From assembly GCF_000003815.2 (NCBI RefSeq), contig NC_049981.1, positions 1,836,101 through 1,900,100 on the forward strand: DNA of 64,000 bases, read 5' to 3'. Below are positions 22,796-34,999 of this stretch, one piece after another. The position numbers and the translations under genes are program-made. Within the stretch, counting starts at the first letter, position 1. Every line of letters begins with the position of its first letter. Under the pieces are notes generated by a model, which was not told where the DNA came from, did not search any database, and worked only from the letters and a program-made list of their open reading frames with translations. This DNA is from Branchiostoma floridae. Its lineage: Eukaryota; Chordata; Leptocardii; Amphioxiformes; Branchiostomatidae.

Positions 22796-23639
22796 TCACA
22801 CTGTTAAAATTATGACATGGTTTTAGGTTAACGGGTCTCCCGTTATGAAATAAAATAACGGTGTACGTTGTACCGCCTCGTCATTTTTAAAATCAGGTTC
22901 GTAGGGCCTGATGTTACCATCATGAAGATGAAGATCGGCCCATAGCGACTGTAGCAGCATCTCTTCTCCCTAAGAGACATCAAGCTTCACACTGACTCAA
23001 TAGGCGAAGCATGGGTTACGAGGCTGCTCTGGAAATTCCCTACCCAATTTCTCATAACTCCATTATCAGATCTCAAATATAATTTTCCATCAAAAACGTC
23101 ATATTTGTGCCAAGTTTCACCATCCCTATATCTGTATAGTACCAGCTTGTTCCAAATTTTGGGGGGAGATTACTTAACGTTAACATCTGCTTACCCAAAC
23201 CACCCCTGATCTTAAAGTAGTTCAGCCCAACTGCCTGAGGCACCCGGGCAGTATCAGTCCGTACTCCAGGCACGTTCTTAAGGTTCTTAAGTACACAGAA
23301 GCACGCCATGCAGGTATAAGCAGAACACCTCAGGACAGGTAACAACAATGGACTCAAGTTTACAACGTTTGCTGTAACACAGTTTATGAGTCCTCTAAAT
23401 TACGCCAACGAGTTTTCCATTCTTAAACAAACGCGTTTCTAAATCTGGTCTCTACACTAACGAGAGTACTGGATCGACTGGTTGTGTTTGGAGGTCAACG
23501 ATCGGGGGTGATGAGTCGGAACCGACGGTAAGTTTTACCCTATCACTTCTGTGTATACGTTCTGGCGAGAACTTGTGTTGTGACGTGTTCTGAATAGGGA
23601 GATATGATCTGTGACAAGCAAAGTGAAGTACGCCATGTT

Positions 23640-23830
23640 TGAGGTGGGGTTACAATTTCTATGGGGCAGTGAGGCGTAGCAACAGGGTGTTTGGGCCAGA
23701 AGCCAGAGGTTCTGGGTTCAGATACTGTCATGCTACCGATCTTGTGCTCTTGTGAGGGTCGGGCTCTACCTGCCAATACCGTGCCCTAGACAAAGTGGTA
23801 AAACCACCCCACTATTTCTACGGTCTCAAA
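23640..23830 (+). mobile_element. Possible second-type tRNA-derived SINE
   Basis: GAGGCGTAGCAACAGGGTGTTTGGGCCAGAAGCC...GGGTTCAGATACT resembles a tRNA head with A- and B-box words. Its body differs from the other copies. Seen only once here, so it is tentative. Confidence 0.4.
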
Positions 23831-24744
23831 ACTGGCTATAGGACTTCCTTTTTTTTTACCACAATCTTTGTGACTTTTTACCTTGTGCTAGGATTTTCCG
23901 CGAGACTATGGCAAACCCGATCATCGAAATGGTTCTACGACAATGTTTTAAAGTCACAAGACAGTGAAATGTCGTACGACAACTCCACAACTGTCCAAAA
24001 TCTCCCTTGATTTATTGTCGCAAACCTACATGACGAGTGGGATTGAACCATATATGTAAGACTTGTAGAGTTGATACACGACAAGGTTTGGCTTTAGCAA
24101 GACCCTCTCAGCAGTTGTATTGTGTTGAACGTCTGCCTTACGATTCTGCACTACTAGTATCTAGGGCATAATTTTCTTAAACTAGCGGAAAATGTCGACA
24201 TTGCGTCATTCATTATAACAGGTTGCATGAATGTTATCAGTAAACAACCCTATTTTACGGGTCCTTGACCCTGGTTGAGCCTGAAGGTTGTGATCAGCCC
24301 CCCTCCCCAATGACTCACAGGTTTCCTGTTTAGTTTCAGCCTGGCGTTTTTTCTAGGAATCAGACCGTTTTGAGCGCCAAGTCGTCCCTTTTTCCTCACA
24401 TTGACCATGACGCGTGTTCCTGTGGTTTACTACGTATTCCTTTAGTTGGGAACTAACAGCAGAAGAATGTGTTCTGGATATGAAGACACTATTTTATTTT
24501 CTGAAACCAAAAATTGGCAACTTAATACTGACTTTCAACGGATTTGGCATCTATTGCACGCCATCACCAGCAATATTATAATGATAAGCCCAAAGAGTAC
24601 CCTTATGTCAAGTACTCCATATTATATTGATGTTGAGAAATCTAGGGTTGACTTTTTAAAAATTTGCTTTTGGACAGACAATAACAATGTGGCACTGCAC
24701 TCAAGTTAGTAAATTATCTTAAAAGTGCCACACGCAACGAACGG

Positions 24745-24870
24745 ACAGAAGGTAAAGGTAGTATTTTACCTCCCCGACCGAAGTCAGGTACCCATTTTAC
24801 ACCTAGGTGAATGAGGAAGGTCGTGTAAAGTGCCTTTCCCAGGAACACAACGTCGGGGCATGGCTATACT
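24745..24870 (-). mobile_element. SINE body fragment
   Basis: GTAGTATTTTACCTCCCCGACCGAAGTCAGG...GTCGTGTAAAGTGCCTTTCCC is the reverse complement of the family body at 8610-8690. The tRNA head is missing. Confidence 0.7.
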
Positions 24871-25280
24871 GATAGAACTTCTAGATTGACTTTAATCGGA
24901 CAAGACGAAAGGAGGATATTATTTTGAAGCAGACAAGCCCTTTTTGTCACATCGCAAATTTATCTTTGTACACATCTGCAATAACACATTATGAACTTGA
25001 AATTATTCAACCGCCTTGAAGTATACTAATTATTTCAAGTTGCCCATTATCTTAAAACAGAGAAGTTGAGGTTCGTATTTATGGTTCATGACTGCCTAAA
25101 CTAAAACTCAGTCCTTACATTTCAGGTGTTGTTGCTGAGAAGAGGCGTCTTGGATCAGTGACATCGTGACACAAGAACAAACGAGACGCCCATGGCTTAT
25201 TTGTAAATGACAGACGGCAGTGTGGGTATCCTGTGACATTGTCACCAACATTGACATACCGGCAACATACCTCCCAGTGA

Positions 25281-25335
25281 ACCGTGGAAGAGCGGCCACG
25301 TGCAGACTCGTCGCGTGATTTGTCTTCGGATTTTC
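25281..25335 (+). promoter_or_regulatory. Conserved E-box block upstream of GPCR 3
   Basis: AGCGGCCACGTGCAGACTCG and GTGATTTGTCTTCGGATTTT match the block at 19651-19705. See that entry for the argument. Confidence 0.4.
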
Positions 25336-25911
25336 AGCGAGGCTGTGAAAGGACCAACGACAAGGGTTGACGGCAACCGTTTCCTTCACAAGGAATGTGA
25401 AATTTGAATCCACAAATGCAAGAATGCCCCATGAATGTCCTCACCCGAATTTTACTGTCGTTATATACCATATGATGACGTATATGCAATGGGCTTAAGG
25501 AACATGCATCATATTTGCACGACGGAGATGCCATTTTAAAACGTTCCGACTTGATTCGTGTTCGTCAGAAAATCATAAATTTTGAAAAGTCATGAAACAT
25601 TTGAAAGAACAATTATAAACTGAAAAACAGTAAAAACCAGACCAGCAACCCCCCCCCCCCCATGAGTACTTGGTCATCTTACACACAATCAATTAAAGAA
25701 AATTAAAAAAGGCAAACCTGTGAAGTGATAATCTAACAGAGGCGGTGGACGGTATAAACTTCCCGACACGTTTGGTCACTACTGGCGTCACATGAGGTCA
25801 CGTGAACCAAGGCGATTGGTCACTTGAACACTGAGGAAGACTGTAGTAGTAAAATTGGATGCGAACACATTTTCCTTATTTGTGTTATCTACTACATGTA
25901 CAACTTAGAAC

Positions 25912-27908
25912 ATGGATGACGTAACCTACATCGCCAACGTTGCTCGCTGCTGCATCTCTGCTATAGGGATGTTCGCAAACCTGCTCATCTTGTTCATAGT
26001 GGCGCGCTACGCCACCATGCGGACTATCCACAACCTGTACGTGGCCAACCTAGCTGTTGCCGACTGCTGCTTCTGCATCTTTGTCATAGTCCAGGCTGCT
26101 GTGTCCATTCGTTATAGGCAGGTCCAAAGCGTACTAGAGGGTATGGTTGAAGAGTACTGCCAACAGAGTCAGATGAACTCTACAAACGTTACCTATGTAC
26201 CTCTGACAGACTTCGCGCCAAATTTTCAGAAGCCAGTTAACTGTACAGAGATGTGTTTGGATGACGTCAGTTTATCGTTGCTGAGGAAGTTCAAAGTTGA
26301 GTTTGACAGCGCGGAGATGGTGAGTGACAGGAGCTGTGACGTAGGCCGCGTCATCGCGGTGTTCCTGGCTGCCTCGAGCATCTTCCACCTGATCGCCATC
26401 GCGTGTGAGAGGTACCAGGCCGTCACCAAGCCTTTCACTCACAGGTAATTTTCATTTTCACAAGAAGGTTACATGTGTTTGTAGCGGTGTTTGTAATAGT
26501 GGTTGCGGTTTAGCAGCACTACGTAAATCATGTTCAGTAATTATGTAATACTATACATTACCATGAAAATTGGTACGTCTGTATGATTAAGCCTTGTTCT
26601 GGCGAAGAAATGATGAAAGTTTGGATCCCTGGCAGCCATCATTGGTACTACAGTAGAGCCTTCTTTTCTATATATCATGCCATGCTATCACAAAGCCATT
26701 CGCTCAAAGGTTATTCCTATGAATAGTAACGTTCTTTAGCCACAGCAACATATAAATATCTAAAAGCATCGGCGTTTCGGTGACTGTCTGTCACATTCCT
26801 CAATGTAACAGGGTCGGCTCTACTTCGCACTGCAGCACTAGGTGTCGCTTCTGTAGTGTACAGAATACGGTCCCGTACAGGTAGTCATTGAAAGGCCGAC
26901 TTTTATGTTTGTGCTTAGAGAACTTTGTTATTCACTCATTAACGAAACAAGTGAAATTATTCACGGGGGTTATTCTTATATTCAGATATCATTATCTACA
27001 TATATTTGCAAGTATGGCCAATTTCCCATGTCAAATATCTTCGTCTTGTCATCTGCCTTTCTGTTCCCTTCACTGAGCTCCGAGGGGTAACGTTAACGTT
27101 AATTCTGTCGTTATACTGATGAGAATGATGATTTACGTTAAAGATAGAAGCACTGTTTCGTTGCCTGGTGTAACGCTATCGAAGATAATGATCTCCGTGG
27201 TTTTATGTTGGCAACCACAGGTTCAACACAACGCCGAAAGGAGCCGCGAAAACCTGTTTAAAGATCTGGATGGGAGCTTTTGGTACGGCAGTCCTGGACA
27301 CGGTACAGAGGAACATCATCTCCAGGGACTGGACTTTCTCCTACAAAAGTCTGTACGAGTGTGTCTATCTAAAACCAGACGACCAAGACCCTATCAGCGG
27401 GTATCCATACAGAGCACTACAGCTTATCATATTCATCATCTCCTACGTCGTACCAGCCTGTATACTCATACCCGTATACGCCATGATATTCTTCAAGTTA
27501 CAACGACGGCGACGACGATTTTCGGCAGGACGTTCGGGGAGCCGTTTTGCGGCAAGACGACCGTCGTACAGACATCATGCTATTCCCATGCTGTTTGCTG
27601 TGACGGTGTTCTTTTTGATCTGTTGGTTACCGTTTCATGTGACGGCCTTCTCTATTCACTTGTACGCGGATGGTGAGAACATTGCCGTGGTCTATGTGGC
27701 CACAGCGCTCGCTGTGCTGAACTCAGTTATAAACCCTTTTCTGTACGCTTTCATAGGCAGCAACTTTCGGAAACACATCTCAAGACTGTTCTGCAGAAAG
27801 AACATGCTGTCCTCTGGCTCTGAAAGAAACACGAGGATGTCAAACATGTCCGTTTTCTTTTCCCGTAGTTCCGGTATCAGTAATGTGACCGTGACCACTA
27901 CGTTGTAG
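25912..27908 (+). CDS. Class A GPCR 3 (two exons)
   Basis: Exon 1 is 25912-26444 and exon 2 is 27221-27908. The split is phase 2 (CACAG|GTAATT, then CAACCACAG|GTTCAAC) and the product is 406 residues. Joining restores continuous alignment with the intronless paralogue at 59580 through ICL2 and TM4. TM1-TM2 have MFANLLILFIVARY and NLYVANLAVAD. ECL1 is about 85 residues with sequons NST, NVT and NCT. ERYQAV replaces DRY at about 166. ECL2 has ECVYLKPDD, TM6 CWLPFH and TM7 NPFLYAF. The tail is short and Ser/Thr-rich. This is the only cluster member with a coding intron (776 bases). Ligand unknown. Confidence 0.85.
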
Positions 27909-28915
27909 AAGCTTTTGCGACGACGTACCAAACTACAAAGTTTCAACATCCGGAAAAATCTTGCGTGTTTTTCTGGTTTACGAATATGATTTACTGGAAA
28001 TTTGGCAAAAACTTTTGGTGATTGAAAAATTCAACGATGATGGAAAGGAGCTGGAGGCAAAAGATGCAGAACGTAAAGTTGGCCTGTAACGATACAACGT
28101 ACTTCAACTCAGTTGTTGAACTTCCTAGCCAACCCACCAACAGACGAACTAACAAACACTGGAGAAAATGCTTCTTGCTGAGGTTATATTGCTACGTTAG
28201 TGAAAGGAAAGGTCGAATGAAAAAGGTCCTTCCAACACAACCTAAAGGAACGTACCTGGCCAACGCTCAGGAGATTTGAGAACTGCCTTCATACCCCTAG
28301 CCGCATGGGGGCGTTGCAGTAACGTGTCCAAACGAGATTGAATCAATATCACTTATCCTCCATTCTGTTCAAGATAGAGCGTGGTCACAAAGGTCGTGCG
28401 ATCGTCGGGCATTTTGGAGAACAAAAATGTACGTCTCCTGTCATTACAAAAATGTAAGTTCAACTGTCTTGGTAAACAACATGCTGTTTTGGATCCATAT
28501 CGGTGGTAGGTTCTGTCACGGCATACTTGAAAATCCTGTAGCATCAAAATCGTACGACGGTCGTACGACCTATGTGACCGCGCCCATAGAAACGGGTGCA
28601 GTCGATTGTGCATATGTCATAGTCTGTATATTCAGCGTGTACATGGCACTATAAGATATGTATTGTTAGAAGCAAACGCACAATCGTTTTACTTTGGCCA
28701 CACCATCTTCACTTATTGGCTCTCAGATTCTAAGAAAATATGATTAATTGGAAAAACACAATGTAAACAACGCCTAAGTACCAGGTTTATACCTTGGTTT
28801 ATGTTCATGGAGTAAATATTCATATTCAAATTTCCCTTCCTGTCCTGCTGTTATGATGTCTGCTTGCCATATTTTGACCTTCGAGAACCAATGAAATAAA
28901 TTGGGGTAGCCTTAC
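27909..28915. other. Spacer after GPCR 3, no gene recognised
   Basis: Short frames only. A possible AATAAA lies near 28896. Confidence 0.3.
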
Positions 28916-29233
28916 CATCTGTAACAAATCTAGTAGTAGAGAATTAGTCCATTTACCACCTTTAACAAATCTAGCAGTAGAGAATTAGTCCATTTACCAC
29001 CTTTAACAAATCTAGCAGTAGAGAATTAGTCCATTTACCACCTGTAACAAATCTAGCAGTAGAGAATTAGTCCATTTACCACCTTTAACAAATCTAGCAG
29101 TAGAGAATTAGTCCATTTACCACCTGTAACAAATCTAGCAGTAGAGAATTAGTCCATTTACCACCTGTAACAAATCTAGCAGTAGAGAATTAGTCCATTT
29201 ACCACCTGTAACAAATCTAGTAGTAGAGAATTA
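28916..29233. repeat. 41-bp minisatellite, left block
   Basis: About eight copies of a 41-base unit (core CCATTTACCACCTGTAACAA ... TCTAGCAGTAGAGAATTAGT) with very few differences. The array continues at 29741 beyond an inserted element. Confidence 0.95.
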
Positions 29234-29740
29234 GGCCACAGCAAGTAAATCTTATGGATGACATCCTCTGTAGACTGCAAAAATAATGAGATAGGGCGAA
29301 AAAAAAACAAGATGGGCAAAAAAAAAACAAGATGGCAAATTTTCAAAATAGACGTTGTAACAAGACTTGAAGTGACAATATATGGCATCACAGCCAACAA
29401 GGTATTCATTCCTGTATTTAAGAAGTGCACCAATGTAGTTAAAGTGACACTAGTGTGATAGACTAGTATCATTAACCATGTTGGCAACTACACTCATAGC
29501 TTCCATAGTTGTGCCACTTTTCCAACTATCTATCAAGTTGCACCTCTGCAACTACAGTCAATGCTACAGAGTCTCTAGTGTCAATTCTACATTCAATGAT
29601 TAGATTACAACACAACCTTTACCCATTTTCGTCTATCCGGCCTTCCCTTAAGAAGAAAAAAATTCTTGTTTTTTTTTCTGAAATCAGGCGAAAATTAATG
29701 AGCGCGCGGATGTCATCCATAAAATTTACTTGCTGTGGCC
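29234..29740 (+). mobile_element. Harbinger/PIF-like MITE with TTA target duplication
   Basis: The ends GGCCACAGCAAGTAAAT...TATGGATGACATCC and their reverse complement at 29703-29740 are terminal inverted repeats. TTA flanks both sides (29231-29233 and 29741-29743), and removing the element with one TTA restores the minisatellite unit exactly. TWA target duplications and G-rich ends are typical of PIF/Harbinger elements. It has no transposase, so it is non-autonomous. Diverged copies or ends lie at 5978-6454, 38731-38766, 39301-39320 and 63222-63300. Confidence 0.85.
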
Positions 29741-29905
29741 TTAGTTCATTTACCACCTGTAACAAATCTAGTAGTAGAGAATTAGTCCATTTACCACCTG
29801 TAACAAATCTAGTAGTAGAGAATTAGTCCATTTACCACCTGTAACAAATCTAGTAGTAGAGAATTAGTCCATTTACCACCTGTACATGTAACCACCTGTA
29901 TGTGA
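29741..29905. repeat. 41-bp minisatellite, right block
   Basis: About four further copies of the same 41-base unit as 28916-29233. The last one decays at 29880-29900. Confidence 0.95.
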
Positions 29906-30743
29906 AGTGGTAGGGCCCAGAGGAGAGTCAGCCACGGGGCAAGGTTTAGACTTCTGGGGGGAGTCATTGGAAGTTGGCCATGTGTGACGAGAGATGAAGA
30001 ATAAATGGACTGTATCTAGATCGTGTGTATTCTATGAGAAGTGTAAATGTATATATGTGTTGGCACCCAATATCAGCTAAACTGCCTGTCAGTTTTCCAT
30101 GTATTGCATTGTCTGCAATCTCAATAAATTAAAATTACAATTCAATATACATGGCCTTCTTCTAGCCTGTGTTTACACAAGCTCTCGCTGGCTGGAGTTA
30201 ATGACCCCCTCCCCGAGCTTTAGACGTGCTTGACATCAAGCTCCTACGGCGGCGGCAATCGTAGGGCCAGCCGCTAGGGGCGCGATTTTAGTCAGGCTAG
30301 CCTTCTTTCAACAGGGCCTGACTCGTGTCCTCTCGTTGACCTTTGCATAATGTATATGGCTGCCGACTTGACACAAAAACAATACCTCAAAGACCCCAGT
30401 ACATTTACACAGTCACATAACGTTCTATAACAGTTAAATTAGTGACCCCAGGGCCTAGATTATCCTCGTCATCTGCATTCCCATTGACATAATTAAGGAC
30501 CATACAGAGATTTTTCCTTCACCGTGCACAGATTCTCTCCCGTGTTCTACACACATAATTTAAGGAAGCCTGGTGAAATTTTGTTGGAGAAAAATACTTC
30601 ACTTCCAATGACTGTAATTTGAAACTGTCATCCCATTCCTGTAATTTGATACTATAAATTTGTTGCCTCTTTAAGCTGATAACCTTGACGGTTGTAGTCT
30701 CGTGACAGGTGTTTTTTTATCCCTCTTGTCAATGTCACAATGA

Positions 30744-30981
30744 CCCTGGGGCCAGCCGGGACCGGGCAGCTACTGAGGACAGTTTATTCGGTGACAGTCA
30801 GGCCCGCCGATCTGCTATTAGCGCTCCGGGGAGTTAAAGCCCGAAGGAGGTCCACCTGCCCTTTTCCCGATAACTCTTCGGGCTTAAACTCCCCGCAGCG
30901 CTAATAGCAGATCGGCGGGCTGACTGCCTTGGCTCCCCGAGCAAAACTCGCTAGCTACCCGGTCCTGTCTGGCTCCCAGGG
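30744..30981. mobile_element. Foldback element with nearly perfect 49-base inner arms
   Basis: CCCGCCGATCTGCTATTAGCGC on the left pairs with GCGCTAATAGCAGATCGGCGGG-like sequence on the right across a loop of about 30 bases (inner arms about 30798-30922). Outer arms (CCTGGGGCCAGCCGGGACCG and CGGTCCTGTCTGGCTCCCAGG) extend the pairing to about 238 bases. No coding capacity. Confidence 0.85.
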
Positions 30982-31734
30982 TAATGTGTATGTACTGATT
31001 CACACTATCCCTGTGTGTCTCATGTTGGGTACGTCAAGTTTCTACAGATAGGTAGGCTTGATAGATAAGTTATAATGTCTCTGCTTACTACCAACGATCA
31101 GTCTTTCCCTGTATGAAATTCAATTACGTTCCATCCGTACGTGTGGTGACCCCAATCTGGGCCCGTCAGTTGGTGGTCATGACAGCAGCATTATTTTTCT
31201 GGGCGTGTTACTGTTAGTATTCCTGACCTGGGTTTGTCGGGGACAAACCAAGAACCATCACGGTGGGATTGGTCACTTGTGCCTCAATAGCTTCTTTTGA
31301 ACATTGTCCTTCCGTGTGTGTCTGCGTGTATTGAGTTGTGTATGTGTTTCGGAGTTCCGCGTGTTTGTTTGTGAAACCCTATAGGTGCTAACACAACCTA
31401 CCCTCCGATCTGTTTTGGATGGTCCCTGGTAGGAACCATACCCTGCACTGCTGGCACTTTGTCCACACACGTTCTACCTGGTGGTGAGGTGAGGCGTGAA
31501 CTACAACCCCCTGTCAACCAGATAGACACCGTCTCCGTTCTACAACTTTAAGGACCTTACAAACAGGTGACTCAGTTATTTGTTTACGGCAGATGATTCT
31601 ACCTTGTTCTATACATATATGAAGAATAAGATCAGATACTGGCGAGGCATCACAGATGCCCGAACACCTGTTTCAGGTGACATTAGGGACCATTTGGGGT
31701 TGTGTTTGTACCTCTAGTTGATTCGTATTGTTGA

Positions 31735-31851
31735 TGTTACACACACACACACAAACACACACGCGTACCGACAAGAATTCAAGATGGCGATCACGAGAAA
31801 GATAGGGAGCGTTTCAAACTATCGGAGGTCAAACGAAATTTGCTGGCAGGT

Positions 31852-31884
<33 letters not shown>

Positions 31885-31990
31885 ATACCGACAAGAATCC
31901 AATTATTGATTACGGCGGTCACGAGTAAGATAGGGAGCGTTTCAAACTATCATGGCGGAGGTCAAACGAAATTTGCTGGCAGGTTAGCCT
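31735..31990. repeat. Tandem duplication of a unit of about 120 bases with (CA)n
   Basis: Two copies of (CA)n, then TACCGACAAGAAT, then AAGATAGGGAGCGTTTCAAA and GAAATTTGCTGGCAGGTTA occur at about 31740-31855 and 31856-31987. The plus-strand frames here are repeat artefacts. Confidence 0.8.
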
Positions 31991-32029
31991 ATGTCCACCA
32001 AAGTGAAATTACACAGAACATCTCAGGCA

Positions 32030-32275
32030 GCCTAGCGTAGCGTAACGGTAGCCTGCTTGGCTCAAAGCCCAGAGGTATTGGGTTCGAGGCCCTTACATGG
32101 TCCGACGCTGTGCCCTTGGGAATGGCACTTAACACGAATTCCCTCACTTGACTCAGGTGAACATGAGTACCTAGCTTCGGTTAGGCCATCCTTCGAGTAT
32201 GACGTTAAAGGAAGGTCCCATGTTTCAGGAGAGCCACACCTCTGGCTCAAGCCCACAATCTAAAGGAGCAGTAGG
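32030..32275 (+). mobile_element. tRNA-derived SINE
   Basis: The tRNA-like head GCGTAGCGTAACGGTAGCC...ATTGGGTTCGAGGCCC includes a near-perfect B box. The body TGCCCTTGGGAATGGCACTT matches the family. The tail extends toward 32275. Confidence 0.75.
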
Positions 32276-32280
32276 TCCTA

Positions 32281-32492
32281 GCCGGTGCGACTCTGCAGAA
32301 AACGCATATACTTGTAATACATAGACGTTGTTTTCTATAAAAACTCTGGAGAAAACGCATTTACTTGTAATACATAGACGTTGTTACAACGTCTATGTAT
32401 TACAAGTAAATGCGTTTTCTCCAGAGTAATGTTTTCTATCAAACAACGTCTATGTATTGCAAGTAAATACGTTTTCTCCAGAGTCGCACCGG
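32281..32492. mobile_element. Nested palindrome (foldback), about 212 bp
   Basis: The inner arms are a perfect 40-plus-base inverted repeat around 32384-32385 (ACATAGACGTTGT|TACAACGTCTATGT). Outer arms repeat the same sequence in diverged form and end in GCCGGTGCGACTCTG and its complement. It looks like two successive inverted duplications of one arm. Confidence 0.9.
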
Positions 32493-32890
32493 CTATATAT
32501 ATATAAGTAGGTCCCATTCCCAGTGTGAGAGGATGAATTAAATCTGTCAGTATATGCAGCTTTTTCTCTTCAGTAGTACAAACCTGGTGTGTTACGCCAA
32601 TTGTAGTTTTGCTGCGTATACAATATAACGAACGGATGGACAAAGATGTCTTTTGTTTGAAAATCCATTAAATAGAGTTGGTGCTTGACAATAATATCAT
32701 TTACATTTCCTTTATTGATTCACAACATAACAGACATACACATAGTGGTAGCCTGAATGGCGTTGGAATGTACAACAAACATATGGCCTGCTCCGTCCGC
32801 ATATGTATATACATAAGGACAATATAAAATTACACAAAATAGTATACAACCCTAACAATTGAGTACCATCATTACCACCATCATTACAAG

Positions 32891-32985
32891 CTAAGTGTCT
32901 GTAGTCTTATTGTACAGCTTGATGGCTGTGTGCAGGAAAGAGTTCTGAAGTCTTTTGGTTCTAGCTGGGGGGATGGAGATCTAGC
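32891..32985 (-). mobile_element. LINE ORF2 C-terminal fragment
   Basis: The minus-strand frame ending at TAG (32891-32893) reads ARTKRLQNSFLHTAIKLYN, the type of C-terminus seen in many non-LTR retrotransposon polymerases. It is followed by AT-rich 3' sequence to about 32700. It is too short to place in a clade. Confidence 0.45.
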
Positions 32986-33144
32986 TGGGGGGATCATTTC
33001 GCTAAAGAGGACGATGATTGAGCAGAAATTTGCTAAGCCGCCCCCAAATACTTAATTACATCCAAATGTATATAGATCATCGGCAATTTTCAAAAACACA
33101 CTCCGATTCTCTTTCATTTTCCACCAGAAAGCTCTGATCCAACC

Positions 33145-34990
33145 ATGTCAGCGTCCGACAAGATCGCCGTCCCACGGTCAGTGGAAGATATCACCCAACC
33201 CTGGGTCCAACAGGTCTTCAACAAAGCTGACCCTGACGTCAGCATCACCGATGTCAACATCGAGGGACGCATAGGGGAAGGTCAGGGCTTCATGAACAGC
33301 CTTGTCGCCTTCGTAGCCACTGGCAACAAGAACGGTAAAGAAGAGAGGCACAGCCTTGTGGCCAAGCTGACAAGTTTCCATATGATGGAGGAAGTAGAAT
33401 TCATGACCGAGGAGGATTATCTTGAGCTGGACACAGCAGAGTCCAAGTTCTACTCCTTGGCAGTGCCGGACTTACTGTCCGTGTTCCCCATAACCAAGGG
33501 CTCGGGAGTCGTGGAAGATGCCGTGCCTGTCCCAAAGTGCTACTTCACCGCTAGTGACCAGACGTCCAAGATGTCCGTTCGTTTGCTGGACAATCTCAAG
33601 ACTCAAGGCTTCTCGATCAAACCGTACCCGCAACCGTTGAACCTCCAGGAGACGAAGCTTGCAGTAGGAGCTCTGGCCCGGATCCACGGTCTCTCCCATC
33701 GTCTGGAGCTCCAGTCTGGAGTCCCCCTACCAGACAGGTACGACTGGTTGATGGACATCCACCGTACCAAACAACAGTGGTACGAAGCGGCCTACCAAGA
33801 GGGGGTCAAAGCCTTTGCATCAGCCTTTCCTGACGCCATAGACCTGTTGGCCTGTCTGGAGAAGCTGAACACTGTCCCGACGGTGAATGAGGCGGTGAAG
33901 AATCCTGCGAGGGTGAAGGTGCTGAGCCATACGGACTGCTGGAACAACAACATCATGTTCAAGGTACGGTCAAATACACACTGATCAGCTATTGAATTGA
34001 TGGTTTATTGTCCAGTGTTTGTTTTGACGCATGTGAATTGTATAAGATACAGTCTATTGAGAATGATTTTTGGTCCTTTGCCAAGTCGCAAAAGCGACGT
34101 AAAGAGGTATCATTACGTAGTTTTTTTTGGATGGAGTGGACTCGTTCTGGGTTTCTGAATACTTTGCACTAAAGTCTTTATTGATAACGTTGTTTTTTTT
34201 AATACCGAGGTGTTGTTTGCTATATGGTAAGACTGTATGTATTGTTCGTTAATCATTTCGACCTTCACTGATTATGTTAAGTGATTATACTTTGTCTGCC
34301 CCTCCTCAGTACGAAGAGGATGAAGCCACAGACGTAAAGCTAGTGGACTGGCAGACTCCCTCCTACCGAACGCCGACCTATGACCTGGTCGTCCTTTTCA
34401 TGTTCCAAAGTTGGGACATTTTCCACAACCAGCGGGACGCCATCTTGGAACATTACCACCAAGAACTACAGAAGACCTTGGGAGAGCAGAGTGGGTTTCG
34501 ACTTTATCGTTGTTTCTTAGCTAAATATTTGACTTTATTTCTTCAGGCATGTTCAAAGACACTTGTATATATAATACCTTTATCACAATGGAATGGATTT
34601 ACTACGCAACCATTAGGAAATTACCTACCAACATAACTGGCCCCACCGATAGGTGGCGCTGCAATCGGAAAAATGCGGTCCCAAACATGACTAAGCTTGT
34701 ACCCCCCCCCCCCCTTCTCTCATCATGTGTTCTCTCATTTTGTGAGCGTTCCGAAAGGGCCATCAACGTAGGGGTGACGACTATGTCTGCAAAAATACAC
34801 ATCATTTTGTTTCCTTACAGAATCTGCAGGTCTACAATTGTACACATTGGAGCAGCTGAAAGCAGACTTCCGTGCTGACTGTGCGATCGGGGTGTTTGAA
34901 CGGATGATATTTGCTCCAGGGCTCCTCCCCAGTCAACAACCGGAACTGCTGAAGATTGTACAGGAAGTCAAGGACTGGGGCGTGATCTAG
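33145..34990 (+). CDS. CHK kinase-like / EcKL family small-molecule kinase
   Basis: Three exons with matching phases: 33145-33963 (ending AACATCATGTTCAAG|GTACGG, phase 0), 34310-34490 (CAGA|GTGGGT, phase 1) and 34821-34990 (TAG). The product is 389 residues, normal for the family. N-lobe glycine-rich loop GRIGEGQG is at about 41-48 and a candidate nucleotide-binding Lys (VAKLT) at 74. The catalytic loop SHTDCWNNN is at about 261-269, and VDWQ at about 285-288 stands in place of DFQ/DFG. Family members phosphorylate small hydroxylated molecules such as ecdysteroids or xenobiotics in the cytosol; the substrate here is unknown. The start is chosen for its position just after an acceptor (CTTTCATTTTCCACCAG). 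I am fairly sure of the family, not of the substrate. Confidence 0.88.
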
Positions 34991-34999
34991 CTGTTCGTT

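Noticed and set aside
28916-29905. CRISPR array
   Set aside because: The 41-base units are contiguous with no unique spacers, and the genome is eukaryotic; it is a minisatellite.
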